The notes: generated by a model from the sequence alone, not told the origin. A stretch of DNA of 64,000 nucleotides from Boseongicola sp. H5 (GCA_020622165.1 JACNMN010000014.1:24650-88649), one strand, 5' to 3'. Positions 18,072 through 27,334 are shown, counted from the stretch's first letter. Made by a program: numbers and translations.

Positions 18072-19712
18072 TTTCAGTTCCAAAGTGGGCACACCGCCTG
18101 CCGCCGTTTCTGCGCTGGCGGCGGTAAGCGTTTTGAGAAGCGCGGTGCGCGATCCCATGATGCGGGCCTCTGTCTTGTCGATCACCTCGATGCGCTGGGC
18201 GACGGCGCGCAGATGATCGCGTCGATAGGTGCCGTCGCTCTTGCGCAGACGCTTGCGTGCGACCGTGGCGAAGGCTCTCACCTTCTCTTCCGTGAGTTCG
18301 GGACCTACGCGTTCGATCGCACTGGCTGCCCGTTTAGCGTCGCTCCGGGCCTGATCGCGGATGGCGGAGAGTTCGGCGACGCGGCCCTTCAACGCGGGAT
18401 CATTCAAGTCAGCAATACCGTTTTCGATCGCCTCGTAGAGCCGTTTGAGCTTGGCGTCGGCCTCCGAGGCGCGCTGGCGCAGCTCGGTGATGTGGGTGCG
18501 CCGCCGGGCGATGTAGTCATCTCGGCGATTTAGGACTTCCGACAGGAGGGTCGTTAGCCGACGCGGATCAAGCAGGCGCTTCTCGATGTGAGCCGTCACC
18601 GCCGTGTCGAGCTTGTCCATGGGCACGGTCGTGCCGCCGCAGCCGTTGCTGCCCTGCCGGGCGCGGGTGGAGCAGGTGTAGTAGCGATAGCGCCCGCCCT
18701 TACCGGTTCGCAGGGTCATCGCGCCGCCGCAGGACGCGCAGAAGGCGATACCGGTCAGAAGTGTCGGGCCGCTGACCGTGCGCGGCGGCGTCCATTTCGG
18801 ATTGCGGGATTTCAGGTGTGCCTGCACCGCCTGCCATTCGTCTTTGGTGACGATGGACGGCACCTCCATGACGACATGCTCGGACTCGGGCTTCGGGCGC
18901 TTGGCCTTCGAGTCGTAGGTGTTGAACCTGTGCTCTCCGATATAGGTCGTGCGGGTGAGGATTTGGTGTACGGCGGCGATGCCCCAGCGCCCGCCATCGC
19001 GGGTGCGGATGTCGCGCTCATTGAGATGCTTGGTGATCGTCGTCAGCCCCATCGGCCCGCTGTCGCCGTCACCGCGTAGGGCGAGCCGGTAGATCAGCCG
19101 CACGGTCTCGGCATGGATGGGATCGATCTCCAGCTTCTTCTTGATCTTGGCGCCGCGCTTCTCGGCCTCGATCGTGCGGTAGCCGATGGGCGGGAGCGCG
19201 CCGTTCCAGAAGCCCTGGCGGGCATTCTCCTTCATGGCGCGCAGGACATGCTTGGCGTTTTCCTTCGACTGGTATTCGTCGAACAGCGCCATGATCTGGC
19301 GGATCATGTTGCTCATCGGGTCGTCGCCCAGATCCTGGGTGATCGAGACGAGCCGCACATCGGCCTTGGCGAGCTTGCGGACGTGGAACTCAAGCTGGAA
19401 CTGATCGCGGAAGAACCGGCTGAACGAATGGACCAGCACCACGTCGAAGGTCGAGCTGCCATGGAGCGCTGCGTCCATCATGCGCTGGAACTCGGGCTGC
19501 TTGTCGTCGGTGGCTGACTGCCCCGGTTCGACATACTCGGCGACGATCTGTCAGCCCTTGGCTTCGCAATAGCGCTCGGCCTGACGGCGCTGGTCCGGGA
19601 TGGAGAGGTCGTTTTCGGCCTGCCGGTTCGTCGAGACGCGCAGATAGAGCGCGGCGCGCGTGGTGGGGCCATCAGGCGCAGCCTCCAGTGAGCGAGAGGC
19701 TGCGTCGGTCAT
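18027..19712 (-). pseudogene. Large serine recombinase, interrupted by an internal TGA
   Basis: Read from the ATG at 19712, the frame encodes a resolvase-type start with ALYLRVSTNRQ (catalytic serine) and DQRRQAERYCEAKG, then meets a TGA at 19551-19553 where a tryptophan codon TGG would be expected, and continues in the same frame to 18027. The rest has the resolvase C-terminal half, a Recombinase domain (NARQGFWNGALPPIGYRT), a zinc ribbon CASCGG...CSTRARQG..GCGG and a coiled coil. The last residues EDSNPRPLDS are simply the reverse reading of the tRNA. An ATG at 19481 could only give a protein without the catalytic serine. GAGG precedes the original start. Confidence 0.9.
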
Positions 19713-19727
19713 GGCATGATCCTCGAA

Positions 19728-19988
19728 TTAAGGAAGCGGTCCGAACAGTTCGTCGAGAACATCGCCGAAATAGGCTTCGATGATCCGGACCTCGGCCTCG
19801 GTGATGGGCACGATCTCGGGCCAGTCGTCGGTGATGGCGATGCGCTTTTGCGCGCGGCGGCGCTTGCCGGATGGTTCGACGGGGCGGAAATAGTCGTAGA
19901 GATCGGCTGGCCCGGCCCCCATAGCCTGGGGCCGGCCGATCGGTGTGCGATGTAGGCGCCGGGAACGATCCATCCGCTCACGATGCAA
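19728..19988 (-). CDS. Conserved small protein upstream of the recombinase
   Basis: This protein of up to 86 residues contains GRPQAMGAGPADLYDYFRP, a basic linker and an acidic ITEAEVRIIEAYFGDVLDEL tail. It ends 15 bases before the recombinase start, on the same strand, so it probably belongs to the same mobile unit. No enzymatic motif is visible. The start is uncertain: a TTG at 19988 or an ATG at 19973. Confidence 0.6.
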   Translation of the reverse strand: MHRERMDRSRRLHRTPIGRPQAMGAGPADLYDYFRPVEPSGKRRRAQKRIAITDDWPEIVPITEAEVRIIEAYFGDVLDELFGPLP

Positions 19989-20103
19989 CTGGACCGCCCG
20001 GCGCGGAATCGCCTGTCCGCACGCCGGAGTGCGATGCGTGCTTCGACGCGCAAAGACAAGCGCATGACGGTCAAGGGCGGGAAAGGTGTGTGAAGGGCGG
20101 TCG

Positions 20104-20412
20104 TCATGCGGCGGTCGACAGCGGTTTGGCCCGCTCGATCCGGGCCTGTTCCTTCGGATCGTGCATCGCCTCCCAAAGTTCGTTGCGCCGCTGCACGTTG
20201 AGCCAGAAGTCCGGGCTGGTGCCGAACACCCGCGCCAGGATCAGCGCCGTCGCGGCGGTGACGTTGCGCCGGTCGTTGCACAGCTCGTTCACATGCTTGC
20301 GCTGCACACCCATCGCCTCGGCCAAGGCCGCCTGGGTCAGCTCCATCGGCTTCATGAACTCCTCTATGAGGATTTCCGACACCGGGGCCGGTTTGCGCTT
20401 GGTCATCAACAT
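20104..20412 (-). CDS. higA: HigA-family antitoxin (XRE helix-turn-helix)
   Basis: This 102-residue protein begins MLMTKRKPAPVSEILIEEFM and has the helix-turn-helix TQAALAEAMGVQRKHVNELC, followed by the HigA hallmark ATALILARVFGTSPDFWLN. Such antitoxins bind and neutralise a RelE-like HigB ribonuclease and repress their own promoter. AGGTGAG lies just before the ATG at 20412. The gene in front of it, where higB should be, is cut by an insertion element, so this antitoxin may now be an orphan. Confidence 0.9.
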   Translation of the reverse strand: MLMTKRKPAPVSEILIEEFMKPMELTQAALAEAMGVQRKHVNELCNDRRNVTAATALILARVFGTSPDFWLNVQRRNELWEAMHDPKEQARIERAKPLSTAA

Positions 20413-20422
20413 CGGTCTCACC

Positions 20423-20497
20423 TCATCGGTAGCTATGGTCGTCGAGATAGAGGCCGCTGGCTTCACCCTTGCTCCCATCCCAAGCGAAGATCAGGCC
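20423..20497 (-). pseudogene. C-terminal remnant of the gene preceding higA (possibly higB)
   Basis: Directly upstream of higA the minus strand reads GLIFAWDGSKGEASGLYLDDHSYR and then TGA at 20423-20425, with the spacing of a toxin gene in a higBA operon. The frame runs into the end of the insertion element at 20498. Beyond the element, after removing one GGCC repeat, the frame stays open for about 22 codons to a TAA with no ATG start, so the 5' part is lost or altered. Identity as HigB is inferred from position only; the residues do not match the usual DYH ending of HigB. Confidence 0.5.
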
Positions 20498-20552
20498 TGC
20501 TGCCGGTTTTGTGGAGGCCGAGATAAGGTGTTTATGAAACTGGAGAATCTAC

Positions 20553-20840
20553 ATGACGAGAAGGATGTTCAGCCGCGAGTTCAAGCAGGAGGCGGTGGAA
20601 TTGGTGACGAAGCGTGGTGTCAATGCGGCACAGGCTTCGAGGGATCTTGGAATACATGCCACCGTGCTTCGGCGGTGGGTGCTGCCGAGGCTGATGGCCC
20701 CGCAGCTTTCCCCGGAAATGGCAAGCTGACGCCAGAGCAAGAAGAGCTCAGGTCTCTTCGACGTGATGTGTCCAAGCTGAAGGCGGAGCGTGATATCTTA
20801 AAAAAGCGGCCGCCTACTTTGCCAAGGACCAGCTGTGATG
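20553..20840 (+). pseudogene. IS3-family transposase OrfA, frameshifted
   Basis: The frame starting at 20553 reads MTRRMFSREFKQEAVELVT and RDLGIHATVLRRWV, the OrfA helix-turn-helix, then hits a stop after a frame change near 20670. The continuation AAFPGNGKLTPEQEEL and LKAERDILKK is in another frame. It reaches an A6G run at about 20809-20815 that matches the A AAA AAG slippery heptamer used for OrfA-OrfB fusion in IS3 elements. The first shift is degenerative; the second may be programmed or a one-base loss. Confidence 0.8.
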
Positions 20841-20859
20841 TTTGGGTTTGTGCATGGCC

Positions 20860-21774
20860 TGGCAGGCGATTTGCATGGCAAATCTGCCGAGATGGGCGAA
20901 GCACCGAGGGGTCTGGCCGGTAAGTTGGATGTGTGACACGCTCGGTGTGTCACGAAGGGCTTTCATGCCTGGCTGACGCGGCCACGTAGCGACCGGTCTA
21001 TCCGCGACGAAGAGCTGTCGACGGCGATCCGTGCGAGCTTTCTGCGATCGGACCGAACCTATGGAGCCCGACGGGTCTGGCACGATCTTCTCGAAGAAGG
21101 TTACGCCTGTGGCCTGCATTGCGTTGAACGATTGATGCGGAATGCAGCCTTCAGAGCTCGCCCCAGGCGTCGGCAACCACCGAAAGACCAAGGCAGGAGG
21201 TCGGTCATAGCTGCGAACGTGCTTGAGCGAGAGTTCGAGGCGAATGGCCCGAACCAGAAATGCCCTCTCGGCGATGCAAGCATCGCCCCTCAGGTAATAG
21301 GTGGCAGACTTCACATATATCTGGACCGCAGAAGGCTGGCTCTATGTTGCTGCCGTCATCGACCTGTTCTCGCGGCGCGTTGTTGGCTGGTCTATGAGCG
21401 ACCAGATGACCTCGCAGATGGTCACGGATGCGCTGATCATTGCAATCTGGCGCAGAGGCAGGCCGCAGGAACTGCTGCACCACTCGGACCAGGGCAGCCA
21501 ATACACCAGCGAACCATTCCAAAGGCTGATGGCCGATCAGGGCATCATCTGTTCAATGAGCCGGTCCGGAAATGTCTGGAACAACGCTGCGATGGAGAGC
21601 TTCTTCTCTTCCCTGAAAACCGAACGGGTCAGGCGAAAAACCTACCGGACGAGAAAACAGGCGCGCGCCGATGTGTTCGATTACATCGAGCGGTTCTACA
21701 ACCCAACGCGACGTCACTCGACCATTGGCTATCTAAGTCCTATGACCTTCGAGGAGCGAGCTATGAAAGCTTAA
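20860..21774 (+). pseudogene. IS3-family transposase OrfB (DDE integrase), disrupted
   Basis: Homology starts with KHRGVWPVSWMCDTLGVSR, shifts frame near 20955 into KGFHAWLTRPRS and TYGARRVWHDLLEEG, and is then broken by a 37-base insertion at about 21263-21299 inside the NQKW..ADFTYI segment. The last part, open from 21301, is an intact integrase core with the DDE residues in ADFTYI, HHSDQGSQY and AMESFF, ending in TAA at 21774. Because of the two breaks no complete OrfB can be made. Confidence 0.85.
21270..21287. repeat. Perfect 8-2-8 palindrome inside the insertion in OrfB
   Basis: The bases ggcgatgc, aa, gcatcgcc form a perfect inverted repeat. It lies within the roughly 37-base stretch that interrupts the transposase frame and is absent from the expected coding sequence at this point. 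It may be a small mobile palindromic unit or a repair scar. Confidence 0.7.
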
Positions 21775-21803
21775 GTTGCCGTCTACGAAACCGGCAGCAG
21801 GCC

Positions 21804-22226
21804 AGCTCCGTTGGTCGGGCTTTCAGCATGCGTAAACTCGGATTGGAGTTGTTCCAGCGTGGAGGGTTATGGCCGAGCTATGCATCCCTCAACACCGGGC
21901 TCCTGAAATCCGGGGATGTCATTCGAGGGCTCTTAGGCAGCCCCTCCTTGAGGCCGCTCAACGGCTGCGTCTGACCTGGCAGGTTTCGCTTGGCGTATCT
22001 GACCCACAACGGAAGCGATAGAGAAAATCGGGACCGGCTTTTACATCTGACGAACACGGATCAGCGGTAATGTCATGTCGGCCCCGGTCACAAGGCCTTG
22101 GTGAAAACGGCAGGCCGCGACGGCGCGCGGCCGGACCACCCTGCCGACAGCTGTTTCATTGACGAACATCGCACCCGCGGTCCCCGGCAAGCGCCGTGCC
22201 CTGCACTTGCCGGCGCCGCTGGGCGT
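21804..22226. other. Intergenic gap between the insertion element and ettA
   Basis: I see no supported gene in these 423 bases. The short open frames look random. No copy of the tRNA-Arg 3' end was visible, so the distal attachment site of the mobile region was not found here. The gap probably contains degraded island sequence. Confidence 0.5.
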
Positions 22227-23882
22227 CTACCTTGCAAATTTCTTGTATTTCACCCGTTTCGGTTCCAGCGCATCCGGGCCGAGGCGACGCTTCTTGTCTT
22301 CCTCATAGGCCGAGAAATCGCCCTCGAACCACTCTACATGCGCCTCGCCTTCGAAGGCCAGGATATGGGTGCAGATACGGTCGAGGAAGAACCGGTCGTG
22401 CGAAATGACCACCGCGCAGCCGGCGAATTCGGTCAGGGCGTCTTCCAGCGCGCGCAGGGTCTCGACGTCCAGATCGTTGGTCGGTTCGTCGAGCAGCAGG
22501 ACGTTGCCGCCGGACCGGAGCAACTTGGCCATATGGACCCGGTTGCGTTCGCCGCCCGACAGCTGTCCGACTTTCTTCTGCTGATCGCCGCCCTTGAAAT
22601 TGAAGGCCGAGCAATAGGCGCGGGAGTTCATTTGCGCATCCCCGAGCTCGATGATCTCGGCCCCGCCCGAGATTTCCTCCCAGACGGTGGCATCGGGGGC
22701 AAGCGCATCGCGCGACTGGTCCACATAGGCCAGATCGACCGTATCGCCGTATTCAAGCGTTCCGGCATCTGGCTCCTCCTGCCCGGTGAGCATCCGGAAC
22801 AGCGTGGATTTGCCCGCGCCGTTGGGGCCGATCACGCCGACGATCCCGCCGGGCGGAAGCGCGAAGCTGAGGTCTTCGATCAGCTGTTTGTCGCCGTAAT
22901 GCTTGGCAAGCCCGTTCACCTCGATCACCTTGCCGCCAAGCCGGGGACCGTTGGGTATGATGATCTGTGCGCGCGAAAGCTTCTCGCGCTCGGACTGACT
23001 GGCCAGATCCTCATAGGCGTTGATCCGGGCCTTCTGCTTGGCCTGACGCGCCTTTGCGCCCTGTCGGATCCATTCCAGTTCGCGCTCAAGCGTCTTCTGG
23101 CGGGATTTGTCCTCGCGCGCTTCCTGAGCCAGCCGCTTGGCTTTCTGTTCCAGCCAGGCGGAATAGTTTCCTTCGTACGGGATCCCGCGTCCGCGATCCA
23201 GCTCCAGGATCCAGCCCGTGATGTCATCCAGGAAATAGCGGTCATGGGTGACGATCAGGATCGTGCCCTTGTAGTCGATCAGGTGCTGCTGAAGCCAGGC
23301 GATGGTTTCCGCGTCGAGGTGGTTGGTGGGTTCGTCGAGCAGCAGCATGTCGGGGGCTTCGAGCAGCAGTTTGCACAATGCCACGCGGCGGCGTTCCCCG
23401 CCCGAGAGATGCTCCGGCATCGCGTCATCCGGCGGGCAGCGGAGCGCCTCCATCGCGACGTCGATCTGGCTGTCCAGATCCCACAGGTTGTTGCTGTCGA
23501 TCTCGTCCTGAAGTGCCGCCATCTCGTCGGCGGTCTCGTCGGAATAGTTCATCGCCAGCTCGTTGAAGCGGTCGAGCTTGGCTTTTTTCTCGGCGACGCC
23601 GAGCATGACGTTGTCGCGGACCGACAGGCTCTCATCCAGCTGGGGTTCCTGCGGGAGATAGCCGACCTTGGCGCCCTCCGCGGCCCATGCCTCCCCCGAG
23701 AAGTCCTTGTCGAGCCCGGCCATGATTTTCATCAGCGTGGATTTGCCCGCGCCGTTTACGCCGACAACACCGATCTTCACCCCGGGAAGAAAGCTGAGCC
23801 GGATGTTTTCAAAGCATTTCTTGCCGCCCGGATAGGTCTTGGAGACGCCATCCATGTGATAGACATATTGGTAACTGGCCAT
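22227..23882 (-). CDS. ettA: Energy-dependent translational throttle protein EttA (ABC-F ATPase)
   Basis: This 551-residue protein has two ABC domains and no membrane segments. Walker A motifs are GVNGAGKST and GPNGAGKST, signatures [12 protein letters not shown] and [12 protein letters not shown], and Walker B sequences [11 protein letters not shown] and [11 protein letters not shown]; the basic linker between them is the P-site tRNA interaction motif. EttA binds the ribosomal E site and gates the first peptide bond according to ATP level. Length matches E. coli EttA (about 555). Confidence 0.96.
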   Translation of the reverse strand: MASYQYVYHMDGVSKTYPGGKKCFENIRLSFLPGVKIGVVGVNGAGKSTLMKIMAGLDKDFSGEAWAAEGAKVGYLPQEPQLDESLSVRDNVMLGVAEKKAKLDRFNELAMNYSDETADEMAALQDEIDSNNLWDLDSQIDVAMEALRCPPDDAMPEHLSGGERRRVALCKLLLEAPDMLLLDEPTNHLDAETIAWLQQHLIDYKGTILIVTHDRYFLDDITGWILELDRGRGIPYEGNYSAWLEQKAKRLAQEAREDKSRQKTLERELEWIRQGAKARQAKQKARINAYEDLASQSEREKLSRAQIIIPNGPRLGGKVIEVNGLAKHYGDKQLIEDLSFALPPGGIVGVIGPNGAGKSTLFRMLTGQEEPDAGTLEYGDTVDLAYVDQSRDALAPDATVWEEISGGAEIIELGDAQMNSRAYCSAFNFKGGDQQKKVGQLSGGERNRVHMAKLLRSGGNVLLLDEPTNDLDVETLRALEDALTEFAGCAVVISHDRFFLDRICTHILAFEGEAHVEWFEGDFSAYEEDKKRRLGPDALEPKRVKYKKFAR

Positions 23883-24084
23883 GGGTCATGCTCCACTCGG
23901 AAAATGGGGTTTCGTCGTTCTTTACTTGGGCCGGCGGGAATGGGCAATCGCACGGGCGCGAATTCGCGGTAACCCGGATGCCACGGTTTTTCGCCGAGCG
24001 GGGGCATCCGCGAGATTTGGGGTTGCAGCGACTCAGGCCGCCCGCTACGCACCCCGCACTTGAACCCCTCGACGAGGAAAACCC
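23883..24084. other. Upstream region between divergent ettA and a small ORF
   Basis: This 202-base stretch separates ettA (minus strand) from a possible tiny ORF on the plus strand and must hold the ettA promoter. No convincing motif was found. Confidence 0.35.
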
Positions 24085-24135
24085 ATGGACTTGATGATCG
24101 TGACCCGCACGGCCCTACGCGGCCTTGACCCGTAA
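24085..24135 (+). CDS. Possible 16-residue leader peptide
   Basis: A tiny frame reads MDLMIVTRTALRGLDP and then TAA. It has a good ribosome binding site (gaggaaaa, 5 bases before the ATG) and is followed 30 bases later by a hairpin with a T tract. This resembles either a leader peptide with attenuator in front of the next gene or a small RNA with a chance ORF. No run of regulatory codons is obvious. Confidence 0.35.
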   Translation: MDLMIVTRTALRGLDP

Positions 24136-24165
24136 ACGCGGCACGATCAGCTAATCCTGTTCGAA

Positions 24166-24191
24166 GGCCGCCCATGACGCGGCCTTTTTCT
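24166..24191 (+). terminator. Rho-independent terminator
   Basis: The stem ggccgc/gcggcc with a 7-base loop is followed by tttttctatttt. It lies on the + strand upstream of the gene at 24242, with no conventional gene before it, so it must end a short transcript starting somewhere after 23883. Confidence 0.75.
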
Positions 24192-24241
24192 ATTTTCCCG
24201 ACCTCATGCGGCGGCTTTCCATTTTGATTGGAGAGCACGAA

Positions 24242-24457
24242 ATGACACCTCAATCCGTTCATCCCCGGCGCCGGAGCCCCGGCGCGGTGTTGCGTATCCT
24301 TGGCCGCTTGCTGGCCCGTCTGAAACCGGCCAAGCGGGATCTGCCGCCACCGGCCGATATCCCTGACTATCTGCGCCATGATGTGGGCCTGCTGCCGCAG
24401 GCCCGGCCGCCGCGGTCGGTCGACCCGCCGCCCCGGATCAACATATTCAACCTCTAG
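24242..24457 (+). CDS. Small basic protein with DUF1127-like end
   Basis: This 71-residue protein starts at an ATG with GGAGAG seven bases upstream. It is rich in Arg and Pro and contains IPDYLRHDVGLLP, reminiscent of the C-terminal DYLRRDIGL motif of DUF1127 proteins, which in Rhodobacter relatives are small stress-induced proteins acting with RNA. The similarity is short and the family assignment tentative. A GC-rich hairpin follows the stop. Confidence 0.6.
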   Translation: MTPQSVHPRRRSPGAVLRILGRLLARLKPAKRDLPPPADIPDYLRHDVGLLPQARPPRSVDPPPRINIFNL

Positions 24458-24468
24458 CGCGCATCCCC

Positions 24469-24494
24469 CGCCGGCCCCGGGACCGGGGCCGGCG
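24469..24494 (+). terminator. Strong GC hairpin after the small basic protein gene
   Basis: The arms cgccggccccgg and ccggggccggcg are exact complements over 12 bases with almost no loop. There is no T tract. It is placed 11 bases after a stop codon. Confidence 0.6.
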
Positions 24495-24634
24495 ACCCCC
24501 GGCCGGGCGGCTTCCTGCCGGTTTCATTCAGACGTGTCCGTTCTGACATGGCAGCGTCATCCGGCGGGTGCAGGCTTGGGGCTCCGGGGGGATGCATTCC
24601 TCGGGCACGTTTCATTGAAAACTGAAGGTGACCC

Positions 24635-26617
24635 ATGACTCCAGGACGTTTCACGGGCCGCGCATGTTTGCTCGCGGCGGTTTCTTTGAGTGTTGCCGCG
24701 CCAGCGCTGGCGCGGACCGATTATGTGGCCGATATTCACGTGGTGCCGGGCAGCGGCGGCACGACCGAAACGGTCACAGGCGTGGTGTTCCACGATCTCA
24801 GCCGCGACGGTGTGCGCCAGGATGACGAACCCGGTGTGGGCGGTGTGATTGTGTCGAACGGGCGCGACGTGACCCAGACCGGGCCCGATGGCAGCTATCG
24901 CCTGCCGGTATTCGACAACATGACCGTCATGGTCAGCGAACCGGCCGCGTGGGACGTGCCGGTAAACGCCCATGGCGTTCCGCAGTTCTTCTACCATCAC
25001 AAACCCGAGGGCACGCCCGAGACGTTGCGCTATGGCGGGCTGGCACCCACCGGTCCGCTGCCCGATGCGATCAATTTCCCAATGATCCGCACCGGTATCG
25101 ACGAGGCGTTTTCCTGCGTGATGATGGGCGATACCCAGCCCTATTCGAATACCGAGGTCGGCTATGTCCGCGACGGCGTGCTGGACAGCCTCCTGGACCG
25201 CGATCTGAGCGACGCGGGGTGCATGGTGATGCTGGGCGACGTGATGGGCGACGATCTGAGCCTGCTGCCGCGGTTCATGGATGTCTTTTCGGTGCTGGAC
25301 CTGCCGCAATACTATATCCACGGGAACCATGATTTCGACTTCGATGCCTCCAGCGACGTGCATTCCGCCGATAGCTGGCGCCAGATCTACGGCCCCAATT
25401 ACTACAGCTTCGAGATGGGCGAGGTGCTTTTCGTGGCGCTGGACAACGTGGTCTATCCCTGCGGTCCGGAAGACAGCGGCCCCGGCGGGCGCGATGCCTG
25501 CGCCGACCCCGAGCGGACGGTCTATAACGGCCGGGTGACCGACGACCAGATGGCCTGGCTTGAGGCGACGCTGGCACTGGTGCCGGAGGACCGTCTGGTG
25601 GTGCTGATGCATCACATTCCGTTCGTGTCCTTCATCGACAGCAACACCGGGCGGCACCAGACGGACAATCTGGCCCAGATCCACGAGATGCTGGCGGGGC
25701 GGCCCGCGGTCTCCTTCTCGGGCCACACGCATACGTTCGAATATCTGGCCGCCGGCGAGTGGTACCAAGGCTGGGAAGAGCAGGTGGGCGTCACCCGGCT
25801 GCCCTTCGACCATGTGGTGGGCGGCGCGCCCTCGGGCAACTGGTTCTTCGGCGATCTGAGCTTCGATGGCACTCCGATGTCCTTTGCGCGGGGCGGTACA
25901 CCGCCGGGCTACATGATCGTGGAGTTCGACGGTTCGGATTTCGTGGTGAATTTCCATGCCGCGAACCAGAGCCCCGACCGTCAGATGGCGCTCAGCTTCA
26001 ACACGCCTCAATTCCGCGACTGGTTCACCGAGCTGTTCGCCTGGACCGAGGCGCGGGACGACACAAGTACCGACGCCCCGCCGCTGACCGTGAACGATCT
26101 GGCCGATGTGAAACTGTTCACGCCGGAGGAACTGGGGGAGGGCGTCTATCTCACGGCCAATGTCTGGAACGGAACGCGGAACAGCCGTGTGATGGCCCAG
26201 ATCGGCGACGGCCCGATGATGGAGATGACACGGACGCAGGCCGGCAATGGCGAGGATGTTCTGACAGGGGCGGAGTATGCCGATCCGTTCTCGGTCCCGC
26301 GGCAGATGACCGTTGGGCGCTATGCATGGCAATCGCAATCGGGCGATGCGCGGGCGCAGGGCTTCGAGATCTGGCAGGGCCGGCAGTTCGGTCCCGCGGT
26401 CCCGCAATCGGCTGAGGCCTGGATGATCGCCGACAGTTCCTCTCACCTCTGGCGGCTGGAAATGCCCGCCGATCTGCCCGAGGGCGCCCATGTGATCACC
26501 GTGACCGCCACCGATCAGCACGGGCGCGAATGGCGGGACCGGATCACCTTCGAAGTACGCAGCGAACGGCCCGTGCCGCTATGGGACAACAGCCTCTGGG
26601 AAGACCCCACGAACTGA
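24635..26617 (+). CDS. Secreted calcineurin-like metallophosphoesterase
   Basis: This 660-residue protein has a signal peptide (cleavage near ALAR, residue 26), an N-terminal beta-sandwich with GVVFHDLSRDGVRQDDEPGV, a phosphoesterase core with MMGDTQPYSN, MLGDVMGDD, YIHGNHDFDFD and SGHTHTFEY (the metal-binding Asp, Asn and His residues), and a C-terminal beta-rich domain. This three-part layout matches the MetallophosN-Metallophos-MetallophosC family, a periplasmic or exported phosphomonoesterase or diesterase of unknown substrate. It seems to be a single-gene unit closed by a terminator. Confidence 0.92.
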   Translation: MTPGRFTGRACLLAAVSLSVAAPALARTDYVADIHVVPGSGGTTETVTGVVFHDLSRDGVRQDDEPGVGGVIVSNGRDVTQTGPDGSYRLPVFDNMTVMVSEPAAWDVPVNAHGVPQFFYHHKPEGTPETLRYGGLAPTGPLPDAINFPMIRTGIDEAFSCVMMGDTQPYSNTEVGYVRDGVLDSLLDRDLSDAGCMVMLGDVMGDDLSLLPRFMDVFSVLDLPQYYIHGNHDFDFDASSDVHSADSWRQIYGPNYYSFEMGEVLFVALDNVVYPCGPEDSGPGGRDACADPERTVYNGRVTDDQMAWLEATLALVPEDRLVVLMHHIPFVSFIDSNTGRHQTDNLAQIHEMLAGRPAVSFSGHTHTFEYLAAGEWYQGWEEQVGVTRLPFDHVVGGAPSGNWFFGDLSFDGTPMSFARGGTPPGYMIVEFDGSDFVVNFHAANQSPDRQMALSFNTPQFRDWFTELFAWTEARDDTSTDAPPLTVNDLADVKLFTPEELGEGVYLTANVWNGTRNSRVMAQIGDGPMMEMTRTQAGNGEDVLTGAEYADPFSVPRQMTVGRYAWQSQSGDARAQGFEIWQGRQFGPAVPQSAEAWMIADSSSHLWRLEMPADLPEGAHVITVTATDQHGREWRDRITFEVRSERPVPLWDNSLWEDPTN

Positions 26618-26639
26618 CATGCCCCGGACATTGCGAGGG

Positions 26640-26670
26640 GGGCGGCGCATCCGTGCCGCCCTTTTCTTTT
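26640..26670 (+). terminator. Rho-independent terminator of the metallophosphoesterase gene
   Basis: The stem gggcggc/gccgccc with an 8-base loop is followed by cttttctttt, a classic terminator 22 bases after the stop codon. Confidence 0.85.
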
Positions 26671-26722
26671 GCGCCCAAGGGGTTGGGCTGCTACCAGACC
26701 GCTTTGACAGGTATGCAACGGG

Positions 26723-27334
26723 GTGAGGCCCTTGCGAAGCGGTTTTCCCAATGCGCGGCCCGGCATGCGGGTGGGTCTTTTCGGCGGGTCCTTCGATCCG
26801 CCTCATGCAGGCCATGTGCATGTAAGCCGGGAGGCATTGAAGCGGTTCGAGCTGGATCGGGTCTGGTGGCTGGTGTCGCCCGGCAATCCGCTCAAGGCCG
26901 AAGGGCCCGCACGGCTCGACCGTCGGATGGCGGCGGCGCGGGCGCTTGTGCGGCACCCAAGAGTCGAGGTGACGGATATCGAGGCCCGTCTGGGCACGCG
27001 GTACACCGGCGCCACGCTGGAGCGGATGTTTGCGCTTTACCCCGGTGTCCGCTTTGTCTGGCTGATGGGCGCGGACAACCTGGCGAGCTTTCACCGCTGG
27101 CAGCGGTGGGAATGGATCATGCGCAACGTGCCTGTTGGCGTGATGGCCCGACCGGGACAACGCATTTCGGCACGGACCTCCAAGGCGGCGCAGGTTTTCC
27201 GCTGCCACAAGCTGCCGGCTGCCGCCGCCTCGCGCCTGGCGATGTCGGAGCCGCCGGCCTGGTGCTTTCTGAACGTGCCGATGCTGGATGTATCGTCCAG
27301 CGAGATCAGGGCGCGGGGCGACTGGGTGCGCTGA
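26723..27334 (+). CDS. nadD: Nicotinate-nucleotide adenylyltransferase
   Basis: This protein of up to 203 residues converts nicotinate mononucleotide to deamido-NAD in NAD synthesis. It shows the nucleotidyltransferase site [32 protein letters not shown] and the [13 protein letters not shown] ending with [10 protein letters not shown] keep the GTG at 26723 since related proteins share the [10 protein letters not shown] lead-in; an ATG at 26765 is the alternative. Confidence 0.93.
   Translation: MRPLRSGFPNARPGMRVGLFGGSFDPPHAGHVHVSREALKRFELDRVWWLVSPGNPLKAEGPARLDRRMAAARALVRHPRVEVTDIEARLGTRYTGATLERMFALYPGVRFVWLMGADNLASFHRWQRWEWIMRNVPVGVMARPGQRISARTSKAAQVFRCHKLPAAAASRLAMSEPPAWCFLNVPMLDVSSSEIRARGDWVR

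Larger units (their letters stand above)
20498..21799 (+). mobile_element. IS3-family insertion sequence (decayed)
   Basis: The element starts TGCTGCCGGTTT and ends AAACCGGCAGCA, perfect terminal inverted repeats of 12 bases, and is flanked by the 4-base direct repeat GGCC at 20494-20497 and 21800-21803. It contains an OrfA helix-turn-helix protein and an OrfB integrase of the IS3 family in the usual order. Both reading frames are broken, so the copy cannot supply its own transposase. The length of about 1.30 kb is normal for the family. Confidence 0.88.

Noticed and set aside
19551..19553. TGA read as selenocysteine or as a programmed readthrough codon
   Set aside because: The position is a conserved-looking tryptophan in the resolvase domain, not a redox site, and no special stem-loop was visible after it. 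A nonsense mutation is simpler.
21804..22226. Second attachment site for the tRNA-Arg element
   Set aside because: I looked for a repeat of the tRNA 3' half before ettA and saw none, so the distal end is left undefined.
22098..23972. 624-residue open frame on the plus strand
   Set aside because: It mirrors ettA, whose two ABC domains are unmistakable; the shadow has no recognisable motif.
24557..26521. 654-residue open frame on the minus strand
   Set aside because: It is the antisense of the metallophosphoesterase gene and has shadow-type composition.
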